Source: Virgibacillus dokdonensis (GTDB taxonomy: Bacteria > Bacillota > Bacilli > Bacillales > Amphibacillaceae). Taken from it: a stretch of 64,000 bases of DNA. A program made the position numbers and the translations under genes. The stretch is from positions 467,315 to 531,314 of the forward strand of contig NZ_LT745763.1 of the NCBI RefSeq assembly GCF_900166595.1, read 5' to 3'. Shown here one piece after another: positions 8,424 to 18,080 of the stretch (within the stretch, counting starts at the first letter, position 1; each line of letters begins with the position of its first letter). Below the pieces are notes generated by a model. It searched no databases, had not been told where the DNA came from, and saw only the letters and a program-made list of their open reading frames with translations.

Positions 8424-9089
8424 ATGATGGAGCAAAATAAAATACCTCAAGCGACTGCTAAAAGATTACCTTTATATTATCGATTCATAAATAATTTAAA
8501 TCATCAAGGGAAAAAGCGTGTTTCTTCTAAAGAATTAAGTGATGCGGTAAAAGTAGATTCAGCTACCATTCGCCGAGATTTTTCCTATTTTGGCGCTCTA
8601 GGTAAAAAAGGGTACGGTTATAATGTGGAGTATTTGCTTGAATTTTTTCGGAAAACATTAGATCAAGATGAAACAACAGAGGTTGCACTAATAGGCGTTG
8701 GGAATTTAGGTACTGCATTTTTACATTATAATTTTATGAAGAATAATAATATTGCGATTAAAATGGCATTTGATAGTAACCCTGAAAAAGTCGGCACGAT
8801 GGTTAGTGATGTACCTGTTTATCATATAGAGGAATTAGAGGATAGATTGGGTGATATTAAAGTGGCCATATTGACTATTCCTGGAAGTGAGGCACAACCT
8901 ATGGCTGATCATTTGGTTAATAGGGGAGTGGAAGGGATACTCAATTTCACGCCAGCAAGAATAACTGTACCAAAGCATATCCGCGTACATCATATCGATC
9001 TAGCTGTGGAGTTACAAGCATTAGTTTATTTCTTAAAACATTATCCTCTAATTACAGAGGATGAAGAAGAGGAAGTACCCATGGATTGA
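8424..9089 (+). CDS. rex: Redox-sensing transcriptional repressor Rex
   Basis: Senses the NADH/NAD+ ratio and represses fermentation and respiration genes when NADH is low. An N-terminal winged helix (about 6-75) contains the recognition region [27 protein letters not shown] residues at 33-56. The Rossmann motif GVGNLGTA is at 91-98. A C-terminal swapped helix carries [13 protein letters not shown]. Length is 221 residues. I chose ATG 8424 because GGAGG (8411-8415) sits eight bases upstream; a GTG at 8409 would overlap that site. A TATAAT at 8396-8401 may be the -10 box. Confidence 0.95.
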   Translation: MMEQNKIPQATAKRLPLYYRFINNLNHQGKKRVSSKELSDAVKVDSATIRRDFSYFGALGKKGYGYNVEYLLEFFRKTLDQDETTEVALIGVGNLGTAFLHYNFMKNNNIAIKMAFDSNPEKVGTMVSDVPVYHIEELEDRLGDIKVAILTIPGSEAQPMADHLVNRGVEGILNFTPARITVPKHIRVHHIDLAVELQALVYFLKHYPLITEDEEEEVPMD

Positions 9090-9119
9090 GGTAGTTCAAG
9101 TGTAAAAGAGGAAAACACG

Positions 9120-9160
9120 CAAAAAATGATGGCTTCCTGAAGGGGAGACATCATTTTTTG
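9120..9160 (+). terminator. Terminator after rex
   Basis: A 12-base-pair stem: CAAAAAATGATG (9120-9131) pairs with CATCATTTTTTG (9149-9160). The distal arm contains its own run of six T. It begins 30 bases after the rex stop and abuts a dispersed repeat. Confidence 0.8.
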
Positions 9161-9260
9161 TACTTATAGGAAAGTATAAAAGCTTCAAGGTTTATAGTGT
9201 GTAAGAAAAATGACAGCGTTTTTTCACCATAAGACTAGGTGGCAAGCCAAGTTTTTCTAA
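9161..9260 (+). repeat. Dispersed hairpin repeat, full copy
   Basis: Begins TATAGGAAAGTATAAAAG, continues with GGTTTATAGTGTGTAAGAAA and ends CAAGCCAAGTTTTTCTAA. The segment from AAGAAAAA to the end can fold into an imperfect hairpin. Members of this family are found in intergenic regions across the window. Confidence 0.8.
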
Positions 9261-9520
9261 CATTATAGAAAAGGATAAAGTATCAGATAAACAAGCTCTT
9301 TACAAGATACGGGAGTGCTGATATACATAATGAGCCTTCGTGCATGTCGGGGCTTCACCTTCCCCTGTACAAAAAAGCTGTCATCAGCTAAAGTTCCAAT
9401 ATCTATCTACTTTAATTCCTTCCTCACTAGCTCATAATGGATAAACAAATAAAATTAAAAATCATATTGCTTCATTCTTAAGCGTTTGAAATGTTAATAG
9501 AGCGTATCGAATTGTGAATC
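9261..9520. other. Spacer between rex repeat and ydiK
   Basis: No coding signal. In B. subtilis the moaC, tatAy and tatCy genes lie between rex and ydiK; here they are absent. A short sequence ATGAGCCTTCGTGCATGTCG followed by GGGGCTT resembles a stretch near 57438-57470 and could be a weak hairpin. Confidence 0.4.
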
Positions 9521-9721
9521 TTATGTTTTATTGTTGCGTTTTTGTCGAATATGAATGGCGATTAAGCGGATGCCTACACCTGTCTCCAGTGTGGCGAATA
9601 ATGCTAACACCATTGTTGTTATATTCCACATTGTTTCGTCTACACTTAAAATAGCAACATAAGTGAAAAATGCTCCCATAATAAGGTAGATAATTCCCAT
9701 TGTTTTGGGAGAAATCTTCAT
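9521..9721 (-). CDS. ydiK: YdiK-like small membrane protein
   Basis: A 66-residue protein with two predicted membrane segments (about 7-27 and 32-53) and a basic C-terminal tail (HIRQKRNNKT). It resembles B. subtilis YdiK (DUF4305), which has similar length and an MGIIYLIMGAFFTYVA-like N-terminus. Function unknown. GGAGG lies eight bases before the ATG. The order rex-ydiK-ydiL-groES is the B. subtilis order, which supports the call. Confidence 0.75.
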   Translation of the reverse strand: MKISPKTMGIIYLIMGAFFTYVAILSVDETMWNITTMVLALFATLETGVGIRLIAIHIRQKRNNKT

Positions 9722-9854
9722 ATTTTAAGCCTCCAACCAAAGCCTATTTTTCATACTACATGTAAGTAGAACGTTTACCATAAAGATTTGGTAACGTTTT
9801 TTATTAAATCCTATAAGTTAATGGTAGCATAGACGTGCGCGTATGCAAGGTAAC

Positions 9855-10559
9855 TTATGATAAAAGGACGGTTTGTAGCTCGTTTAGTTGCTTTTCTATC
9901 TCTGCAGGATCAAGATTGTATTGCGCAATAACAACTAGTCCATTCATAGCCATGTGAGCAAATATGGGTACGATAATTCGTTTCGTTTCCACATACAAGT
10001 AAGCAAATACAAGCCCCATTGTTCCGTAAACTAAAATATGTTGTGGTTCGCCATGAATAATCGCGAAAAGAGCCGCAGATATGAGCGCTGCAATAAAGAA
10101 ATTCGTTCGTTTATATAGATTTCCAAATATAATTTTGCGAAAAATAATTTCTTCTAAAATAGGAGCAGTCAAAACTGGAATAATTACAAACAAAGGAACA
10201 GCACGAGCCATTGCCATTATTCCTTGTGTATTTTCTGAACCGGGTTCGATTCCTAGAAGCATTATCTGAATGAAATTTGCGATGCCTTGGCTAAATATAG
10301 CCATAAATGTACCTAAAATAGACCAAGTAATGATACCCCAAATTGATGCACCGTCGCGCTGTTGTAATCCTTGTTTCAAGTCGGGTCGCATTAATAGTAG
10401 TACAACAATAAGACCTAATAGAAAACTAATTACCCCTCCATAAATGGATGCCTCTAATTTGGAAACAGGAAATGCGGTATAGACGATACTCCCAGTTAAT
10501 ATAACCGAAAATTGTGTAATAATGTAGCTAATAATAACCCACCAATATCTTTTTGGCAA
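9855..10559 (-). CDS. ydiL: CPBP-family intramembrane protease YdiL
   Basis: A polytopic membrane protein of the CPBP (Abi/CAAX-like) glutamic-type protease family. The catalytic motifs are EEIIFR (136-141), HGEPQH starting at H169, and HMAMN at 202-206. About seven to eight membrane segments. Length is 234 residues. The start appears to be TTG at 10559, with GGAG ten bases upstream and no other start codon nearby. It sits upstream of and divergent from groES, as in B. subtilis. In vivo substrates are not evident. Confidence 0.88.
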   Translation of the reverse strand: MPKRYWWVIISYIITQFSVILTGSIVYTAFPVSKLEASIYGGVISFLLGLIVVLLLMRPDLKQGLQQRDGASIWGIITWSILGTFMAIFSQGIANFIQIMLLGIEPGSENTQGIMAMARAVPLFVIIPVLTAPILEEIIFRKIIFGNLYKRTNFFIAALISAALFAIIHGEPQHILVYGTMGLVFAYLYVETKRIIVPIFAHMAMNGLVVIAQYNLDPAEIEKQLNELQTVLLS

Positions 10560-10580
10560 CGTACAACGACTCCTTTTCTT

Positions 10581-10662
10581 GTACTAAAAGTTTAAAGGTT
10601 TAAGTAGAAGGAAAACCACGGCTTCCGCTAAAAAGAACTGGCGGTAAGCCCAGTTTTTCTAA
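10581..10662 (+). repeat. Dispersed hairpin repeat copy
   Basis: Contains AAAAGTTTAAAGGTTTA at its start and GTAAGCCCAGTTTTTCTAA at its end. The central part is diverged. It lies 21 bases upstream of the ydiL start. Confidence 0.65.
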
Positions 10663-10686
10663 TACTAGGATCGTAGAGGATTTTTT

Positions 10687-10730
10687 GGTTTATAGTGTAA
10701 AAGCAACGACGGTGCTTTTTCGCCATAAAG
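10687..10730 (+). repeat. Dispersed hairpin repeat, partial copy
   Basis: GGTTTATAGTGTAAAAGC and the following TTTTTCGCCATAAAG match the middle of the family. The 3' hairpin arm is missing. It is in tandem with the copy at 10581-10662. Confidence 0.55.
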
Positions 10731-11200
10731 ATTTTTTTTCCTCAATGATCCTATACATTTCTATTTTTATCTTTACGTATATTATTTTAAGTTTTTCGTA
10801 TGAGAAAAATGATATTCTCCGTAAAAAATGGCTTCATGTTCAATAATAAATGATCTGCCCGTATCATATATTCCCTTTATGTCACGTGTGGGGGAATAGA
10901 TATACTTCATGTAAATTCATTCATAAAGTGTCCCCATATCTTTATTAGGTCAGGAAAAACTGTATTTCAATGAATCAAATTTTCTTGGAAATACAAGAGG
11001 GATGGAGAAAACCTTATTGTTAGAACCGTATTTTAACGCATGAGAAATAATACGTATTTTGAAGTATTTATATTTGAATTATCACAATGAGTAACGATAA
11101 CATAGAATGTACATGTTATTTTATCATATATTCGTAATTTCTATATAACAGAAAGATTGATGATGTATGAATTCTCTTGCTCTCTTATGTGTATGTTATT
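10731..11200. other. AT-rich gene-free stretch upstream of groESL
   Basis: About 470 bases without a plausible gene on either strand. I see several short dyads (for example GGGGAATA near 10890 against GTGTCCCC near 10930, and ACATGTTATTTTAT near 11111), but nothing that I can name. No tatA, tatC or moaC remnant was seen. Confidence 0.4.
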
Positions 11201-11263
11201 TTACACTGTAAGAAAACAATAGCTTTTGCCATACAGATTAGGCGAAAAGCCAAGTTTTTCTAA
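11201..11263 (+). repeat. Dispersed hairpin repeat, partial copy
   Basis: TTACACTGTAAGAAAACAAT and the closing AAAGCCAAGTTTTTCTAA match the family. The copy ends 19 bases before the groESL -35 box. Confidence 0.65.
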
Positions 11264-11281
11264 AAAATTATGCTTTCCTAC

Positions 11282-11310
11282 TTGCAATTTTCTCCGGAAT
11301 TATTTATTAT
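11282..11310 (+). promoter_or_regulatory. Vegetative promoter of groESL
   Basis: TTGCAA (11282-11287) and TATTAT (11305-11310) are spaced by 17 bases, a SigA-type promoter. The CIRCE operator begins 12 bases after the -10 box, so transcription starts at or next to the operator. Confidence 0.8.
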
Positions 11311-11321
11311 AATAATTGGAA

Positions 11322-11348
11322 TTAGCACTCACTTGATTCGAGTGCTAA
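11322..11348. promoter_or_regulatory. CIRCE operator (HrcA binding site)
   Basis: A perfect match to the CIRCE inverted repeat: TTAGCACTC (11322-11330), nine-base spacer, GAGTGCTAA (11340-11348). HrcA binds CIRCE and represses class I heat-shock genes until HrcA is titrated from GroE. It lies 38 bases before groES. Confidence 0.97.
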
Positions 11349-11371
11349 TAAAAATATAAGAATAGAATTAA

Positions 11372-11671
<300 letters not shown>

Positions 11672-11715
11672 TCTCGATATAAGAATAGATAAATAATAGG
11701 TAACTTGAACAATAA

Positions 11716-13373
<1,658 letters not shown>

Positions 13374-13436
13374 CGCCCGTAACCCCTGATGCATCAAGGG
13401 TTATAAGTGTTGGTTAGGTGATATTTGGAGAAAATC

Positions 13437-13934
13437 TCACAAAAACCTCACATTTTTTAAAAAAGTTGTTTTTCCAAGGATGTTTCCGTAAAGATTAGAT
13501 ATCTTTTCGGTTGCATCCTTTTTCATTTTATCCGTAACATGTGTGTAAATCTGCATAGTAGTATCAATATCTTCATGGCCAACGCGCTTCATGATTGTAG
13601 CAATATCAACACCAGCTTCGGCTAGCATACTAATATGAGTATGTCTAAAAATGTGAGGTGTAGCATACTTTTTTATACTTGTTTTTCGCATGAGACGATT
13701 CATTCTGGTTAAAATTGTCTTTGTAACAATAGGAAACCCGTTTGCTCTTGCGAATACAAAACCTTTGTCGTGATAGTCTTCAATTAAAGTTCTATATTGC
13801 ATTTTATGTTTATCGTTTTCTTGAACGACTTTTCGTAGCATGTCCATAACGGATTGTTCCATGCTTATTAAGCGGATGGATCCATCTGTTTTGGGAGTTG
13901 TTAGTTCGTAACCACGCATTATTATTTTTTTCAT
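13437..13934 (-). pseudogene. Tyrosine integrase, N-terminally truncated
   Basis: The 165-residue reading frame is the C-terminal catalytic half of a phage/ICE-type tyrosine recombinase. Visible are TPKTDGSIR, the HIFRHTH box, VGHEDIDTTMQIYTH with the tyrosine nucleophile, and LAEAGVDIATIMKR. The N-terminal DNA-binding domains and the first catalytic Arg region (TG.R.GE) are missing. At 13934 the homology stops abruptly against a plus-strand gene fragment, so a deletion probably removed the front half. It points towards the groEL 3' end 64 bases away, as expected of the element's own integrase. Unlikely to be active. Confidence 0.85.
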
Positions 13935-14115
13935 TCGTCTAAGTAAAGGTAAAAAAGAAGCTCAAAGAGTTTTCACGAAAACAGTCGTAAGCCGATTAAA
14001 AGCTTTGGGAGCTCATAAATTAGCTTGGGCAGCAGGAGCGGCGTTAGCGATTGCTAAACAAATTGAAAAAAGGGATAAATATCCTAATAATGGATGGATA
14101 GATATTGCGTTTTAG
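13933..14115 (+). pseudogene. 3' fragment of an unrecognised gene
   Basis: An open frame without start codon encodes about 60 residues ending KYPNNGWIDIAF. It has a basic first half (SKGKKEAQRVFTKTVV), an Ala-rich hydrophobic stretch (LAWAAGAALAIAKQIE) and the terminal NNGWID motif. The 5' part was lost at the junction with the truncated integrase. The hydrophobic Ala-rich segment plus a tiny two-helix membrane protein downstream recall bacteriocin-immunity pairs, but I do not recognise a family; that reading is inference. Confidence 0.45.
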
Positions 14116-14126
14116 GAGTTGCTATC

Positions 14127-14294
14127 ATGAAATTATTGACTACAATTATTTATGTGTTTTTGGTATTATACTTAGTTAATATATTTGAAATTGAAAAAGA
14201 TTGGCTTTATTTATTAACTGTGGGGCCTATTGTAGTTTTTGGCGTATTATTCATTGTGCACTTATTTGATAAAAATAAATCTAGTAAGCATTAG
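14127..14294 (+). CDS. Small two-helix membrane protein
   Basis: A 55-residue protein with two membrane segments (about 4-19 and 28-49) and a polar tail KNKSSKH. The start ATG 14127 has AGGAG eight bases upstream; an earlier in-frame ATG at 14094 lies inside the preceding fragment and lacks a binding site. It begins 12 bases after the stop of the truncated gene, so it was probably its operon partner, perhaps an immunity protein (inference). No family recognised. Confidence 0.6.
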   Translation: MKLLTTIIYVFLVLYLVNIFEIEKDWLYLLTVGPIVVFGVLFIVHLFDKNKSSKH

Positions 14295-14324
14295 TTGAAA
14301 ACATTATATTAATGGTATGTTTCA

Positions 14325-14366
14325 AACCACCTCCTGTAACCAGAAACGAGTTACGGGGAGGTGGTT
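14325..14366 (+). terminator. Stem-loop terminator after the small membrane gene
   Basis: AACCACCTCCTGTAAC (14325-14340) pairs with GTTACGGGGAGGTGGTT (14350-14366) around a nine-base loop. The tail is only moderately T-rich. Confidence 0.6.
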
Positions 14367-14418
14367 ATTTGTATTCCATAAAATAACACGTACATTTGTT
14401 CCTTTTTATGATATACTG

Positions 14419-14432
14419 AGAACAAACGTTCT
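14419..14432. promoter_or_regulatory. LexA (SOS) box
   Basis: The palindrome AGAACAAACGTTCT fits the Bacillus LexA/DinR consensus (GAAC-N4-GTTC core) without a mismatch in the core. It overlaps the region between a TATACT box (14412-14417) and the next gene's start. The downstream pair is of a type known to be SOS-induced in Bacillus (YolD loci). Confidence 0.75.
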
Positions 14433-14446
14433 AAGGTGGTGTAGTC

Positions 14447-14662
14447 ATGTTAGGATTATTTAAAAACTCATTAGATAACAAGCAAAAGATCATCATCTTC
14501 TATATGGATAGCAATAATCAAGTAACTGAGCGCTACGTACGTGTATTGGAGATAAAGGAAAATAGTATTTTAGCCTATTGCTACTACCGAAAAAAAGTGC
14601 GAACATTTAACATGGAAAATATTTTATCCGCTGGAAAAGTAAGAAAGAAGGTTGGGGCTTAA
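14447..14662 (+). CDS. Small SOS-controlled protein, WYL-like partner of YolD
   Basis: A 71-residue soluble protein (YVRVLEIKENSILAYCYYRK region, basic end KVRKKVGA). Its beta-rich pattern with 'AYCYYRKKVRTF' resembles the ligand-binding core of WYL-type proteins; that similarity is from memory. Such small proteins commonly precede YolD genes in Bacillaceae. AAGGTGG lies seven bases before the ATG. The stop and the next start overlap by one base (TAATG), so the two are coupled. The LexA box just upstream indicates DNA-damage induction. The Y-family polymerase (UvrX) often found with YolD is not present. Confidence 0.7.
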   Translation: MLGLFKNSLDNKQKIIIFYMDSNNQVTERYVRVLEIKENSILAYCYYRKKVRTFNMENILSAGKVRKKVGA

Positions 14663-14976
14663 TGGTTAATGATCGAGGTACAATAAAATGGACATCTATC
14701 ATGATGCCAGAACATATTGAAATGCTACAGGAAATGTGGAAAGAACAAGAACATAAGGAAAAACCTATTTTGGATGAACAGCAGCAAGAGGAAATAAACA
14801 CAAAATTACTGATGGCTGGAGTAAATGACTTAACTGTCGAAATAAAGTATTTCAATAAGCACGATTTTTATAAGGTAAAAGGTAAAATAACCAGTATCAA
14901 TAAACAAAATAAATACATAAGCATTGCTGGACAGCATTTGCCTTTTGAGTGCATTATGGATGTGTGGATAAAATGA
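14662..14976 (+). CDS. YolD-like protein
   Basis: A 104-residue protein with the YolD signature: DRGTIKWTSIMMPEHIEML near the N-terminus, then a beta-rich C-terminal part ending MDVWIK. YolD-family proteins are small partners of the SOS polymerase UvrX in Bacillus plasmids and phages; the precise role is not settled. Coupled to the preceding gene and under the same LexA box. Its last 70 bases are repeated, decayed, at 17746-17817 beyond the toxin module. Confidence 0.85.
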   Translation: MVNDRGTIKWTSIMMPEHIEMLQEMWKEQEHKEKPILDEQQQEEINTKLLMAGVNDLTVEIKYFNKHDFYKVKGKITSINKQNKYISIAGQHLPFECIMDVWIK

Positions 14977-15010
14977 ACGAGCACATCTCTTCCGTTTTCT
15001 CATTAACTTT

Positions 15011-15062
15011 ACCATCTTCTGTAACTATAAATGAAATTAGTTACAAGAGATGGTGTTTTTAT
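15011..15062 (+). terminator. Terminator after yolD
   Basis: ACCATCTTCTGTAACT (15011-15026) pairs with AGTTACAAGAGATGGT (15039-15054). The tail GTTTTTATTT follows. Confidence 0.8.
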
Positions 15063-15225
15063 TTACTCAAATATAGACCAAAAATGTTTAAGTAGTAAAA
15101 ACAACCTATATAAAAACAAGGAAAAAAGACGCATGGTGTATGGATTATTTTGCCATTAGAATTTATATAGAGGAAGAAAACTGAAATGTCTTAATAACGA
15201 GGGAGAGGGAGAAGGGGGATAGTTT

Positions 15226-16935
15226 GTGAAGCGTGACTTACAAATTAATTATGGGGTGTTAGATGATATTATTGGAGAACTCCGGACATATAAAAGTGCT
15301 TTAGAAAAAATGGACGATTCACTTGATAAAGTGAGTACCTTTATGCAAACAAATGAGGGGAAAAGTGTTGAAGCATGGGATCAGAACATTAACAGCTCGA
15401 AAGAAAAAATTGCTAATTATGAAACACAGATCAATGACCTTTTATCCCTATTTGAAAATTACGTAACGGACACGACGAGATATATTTCACCGATTTCAAG
15501 AAATACGATGATGCGTGTGGATCGTAATGATATTTGGGCGAATTTAAAGCAAATAGAGGGCGGCATGACGAATAATTTGTTTAAGGCATTAAACAAAAGC
15601 TATCAGCAACCTGCTTCATTTTTCGGCATGTTTGATGACCCAACGGATGCGGAAAAAGAAGCAAGTGAGATCAACCGACGCCATATGGAGCGTATCCAAA
15701 CGAGCATTGAAGCAACGAGAAAAAAGCTGGAACGTAATATGGACGAGTTATGGGATTTATATAATTCCAAAGTGAAAAGATTTGAAAATGCGGATGACGA
15801 ATACAATAACTTAGCTGGAAACGTAAAAAGAAAATATACAAATTTCTTTGAAGGTGTCATGGACGTTGTCAGTAGTGTTAATAAAGCTGTCGATGATTTT
15901 GAAAAAGGAATTGTCAACAGCATTGCGGGCATGGTCACGGGACTGCTAACCGTAGTTAAGGATGCAGGTGTTGTTGCCGCATCTGGTGTTGTTCCCGATC
16001 CTGTGGAGCCATCTTGGTTAAAAGAAAGTGCAGATGAAACAGTTGATGCCTACACACGAGCTGCGATACAATTCTTACAAGACCCTATACGTGCGGTTGA
16101 ATCAACTGCCCAAGCCTTCACAGATACTGTGGAAAGTGAAGGAGTTATGTACGTTACTGGTGCGACCATTCCTGCCTTAATACCAGGTAGTTTGGCTGTC
16201 AAAGGAGCTTTAGGCGTTGCAAAACTAGGTGCAGGCGCAGCAAGAAGAGCTCCGAAGTTATTGGATAGTAAGCCTTTTAGTGGTAATTATTATCGGAAAA
16301 AGATAGAGGCAGCTAAAGCTGGAATGGCTAAAGTGACAGAGAAGTTCACTTTTGGTAAAGACTATGCACTTTCAACTGGCGGTGCAAACTTTAAACTTAG
16401 AGATAAAGATTTTGCAGAGGGTACTACGCCGCAGATGCTCAAGATACAGAATGGTAGAGAAGAAAGAGTAGAGACTAAAGGAATAAATGTTGTTAAAGAT
16501 ATACCTAAAATAAACGTTGATGATATACCAACTGCAAAGAGTGGTAACTTCAATAAATTTTTCAATTCCCTTACAATTAGTGAACTAGATGAATTTTGGA
16601 AGGATAAAAAGATTAGAAAGAAAATTGAACGTCAACTTAGAGCACCTGGAGGTTTACACGAATGGCACTTAGTTTCTAGGGCTCCGCAATTTAAGTATTG
16701 GAATATTGGTGCTGAAGAGATTAAAGAATTAAGAACAGCTATATCCGATGTTAAATTTGTCAATCCGAACGGTGTTCATGGTGGATTAGGTTCAACTAAA
16801 GCACATAATGAATTGTTAGCTATAATAGATACTTCTAGTGACTACAATACATTTGTTAGACGACTTAATAATTGGGCTAATTATAGATTAGAAGGTGGAG
16901 TTTCATCTTTACCCGAAGGTCTACGATTAAAGTAG
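15226..16935 (+). CDS. LXG-domain polymorphic toxin
   Basis: A 569-residue protein of the type VII-secreted LXG toxin class. The N-terminal 200 residues are a long helical LXG domain (MKRDLQINYGVLDDIIGEL; coiled-coil pattern to about 205). A hydrophobic GA-rich segment lies at about 320-345 (TGATIPALIPGSLAVKGALG). The C-terminal toxin domain of about 110 residues has conserved-looking His/Arg sites: GGLHEWHLVSRAPQF, NGVHGG, KAHNELL, WANYRL. This looks like a nuclease-type active site, but I cannot assign the family. GTG start with GGGGGA upstream. An Imm22-like gene follows 12 bases later. The type VII secretion genes themselves are not in the window. Confidence 0.85.
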   Translation: MKRDLQINYGVLDDIIGELRTYKSALEKMDDSLDKVSTFMQTNEGKSVEAWDQNINSSKEKIANYETQINDLLSLFENYVTDTTRYISPISRNTMMRVDRNDIWANLKQIEGGMTNNLFKALNKSYQQPASFFGMFDDPTDAEKEASEINRRHMERIQTSIEATRKKLERNMDELWDLYNSKVKRFENADDEYNNLAGNVKRKYTNFFEGVMDVVSSVNKAVDDFEKGIVNSIAGMVTGLLTVVKDAGVVAASGVVPDPVEPSWLKESADETVDAYTRAAIQFLQDPIRAVESTAQAFTDTVESEGVMYVTGATIPALIPGSLAVKGALGVAKLGAGAARRAPKLLDSKPFSGNYYRKKIEAAKAGMAKVTEKFTFGKDYALSTGGANFKLRDKDFAEGTTPQMLKIQNGREERVETKGINVVKDIPKINVDDIPTAKSGNFNKFFNSLTISELDEFWKDKKIRKKIERQLRAPGGLHEWHLVSRAPQFKYWNIGAEEIKELRTAISDVKFVNPNGVHGGLGSTKAHNELLAIIDTSSDYNTFVRRLNNWANYRLEGGVSSLPEGLRLK

Positions 16936-16947
16936 GAGGATAATGTA

Positions 16948-17322
16948 ATGGAAAAACAAGGATGGGTTTCTATTTGGTTAGGGAATATTAGTGATGAAGA
17001 TTCTATAGAAGAGTATGTAGATTTAACGTATGATGAGGATGGCGAATCTGTCCCTTCCCAATTCTTTATCGATTTTAATATTGATATGGACGAAATAGAT
17101 GAGGATACTATAGAAAAAGCTGTCTATAAAAATGGTAGTCAGGATATTTCCACATTATTAGAGGGATGTTCGTATGAAGAAATTATTATTCCGAAAATCA
17201 AGAAAAGTATGAACTTAAAGGGAGTATATAATGCAGTAATTTTAATATATAATTTTGAATATAACAATGAAATTAGCTCAGCTGGTGTTTTTGATTTTAT
17301 AGCAGCTACAAATTATGAGTAA
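16948..17322 (+). CDS. Imm22-like immunity protein
   Basis: A 124-residue acidic cytoplasmic protein. The opening GWVSIWLGN..DE and the YVDLTYDEDGE..PSQFFIDFNID pattern, then EEIIIPKIKK and NAVILIYNFEY, match what I know of the Imm22 immunity family. It is placed directly after the toxin gene with an AGGAGG site. It is presumed to neutralise the C-terminal domain of the LXG toxin (inference from position). Confidence 0.75.
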   Translation: MEKQGWVSIWLGNISDEDSIEEYVDLTYDEDGESVPSQFFIDFNIDMDEIDEDTIEKAVYKNGSQDISTLLEGCSYEEIIIPKIKKSMNLKGVYNAVILIYNFEYNNEISSAGVFDFIAATNYE

Positions 17323-17725
17323 GATAACTGTGTATGGGCCAACAGGCGGTCCTCTTGAAAATTCGGCTGAAACATTTGTAAAAAACCTCATATTTAATAA
17401 TGACGAAGGTTATTGGAAACAAGGTAGTGGTGATTCGTGTTTTGAGGTTGATGGTTGCGAGGAAAAATTAATATTCTTTTTGATGAACCGTATGAGTTTT
17501 TTATTATGCAACATCCAGATTATGTAGTACCAATTAATAAAAATGTTGAGATAAAAACAGTTGAACATTTAGTAGGCGGATAGCCAATGAGAGTACCTAC
17601 ATGTAGTTATGTTGATCGCGAAACAGCTTACCGTATAATAAAAGATTTTATCACCTTTAAATCAGTTCCAAATCATAATAGAGTGGGTTGATTTATACAA
17701 TATAAACTTTGATCACGGATTTTAA
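17315..17725 (+). pseudogene. Imm1-like immunity gene, frameshifted
   Basis: The frame starts at ATG 17315 (overlapping the preceding gene by eight bases) and reads MSKITVYGPTGGPLEN..GDSCFEV. Homology then moves to another frame near 17470 (LFDEPYEFFIMQHPDYVVP..EHLVGG). It meets a TAG at 17581 where GAG would restore the line, continues PMRVPTCSYVDRETAY..IIKDFI, and changes frame again near 17685 (WVDLYNINFDHGF). The pattern, with VP..YVDRE.A and a final W..V, is that of Imm1-type immunity proteins. At least two frameshifts and one stop make it a dead orphan immunity gene. Confidence 0.7.
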
Positions 17726-17745
17726 TTAATTTTATAATCTAGGTA

Positions 17746-17817
17746 ACAAAATAAATACAAAGTATAGCTGGGCAACGTTTGCCTTTTGAGTGTATTATGG
17801 ATGTGTGGGTAAAATAA
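17746..17817 (+). repeat. Decayed second copy of the yolD 3' end
   Basis: The segment contains TTTGCCTTTTGAGTG and ATTATGGATGTGTGG followed by TAAAATA. It matches the end of yolD (14905-14976) with scattered differences. It has no upstream coding part. The toxin-immunity module lies between the two copies. Confidence 0.75.
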
Positions 17818-17999
17818 AGTTAGAAGCAAGCTTAGGTTTAAGTATATTATATGTGAGGTTTCCGTAAGATCTCACACAAATATCACAGTTAAAAATAAAA
17901 GTGCGAAATACCTTGAAACTATATAAGCTATTTTTACATATACTTTACTTTGAATAGCTTAATAGAATGGTGATGAAACTGTGAATAACCAACTGAATT

Positions 18000-18022
18000 A
18001 TGGGGGGCATGATGTAAATCAT
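18000..18022 (+). other. Attachment site 2: copy of groEL 3' end
   Basis: Matches the groEL tail at 13351-13373 in 22 of 23 positions and would still encode MGGMM and a stop. GAATGGTGATGAAACT, 20 bases upstream, is also found upstream of site 3 (22413-22428), marking a shared right end. The bases beyond also resemble the groEL downstream region (CCCCTT..AAGGGTT). Confidence 0.85.
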
Positions 18023-18080
18023 GCCCCTCACCCCTTATATAACAAGGGTTGAACGGCAATACTGATTTTTTTGACCACAC

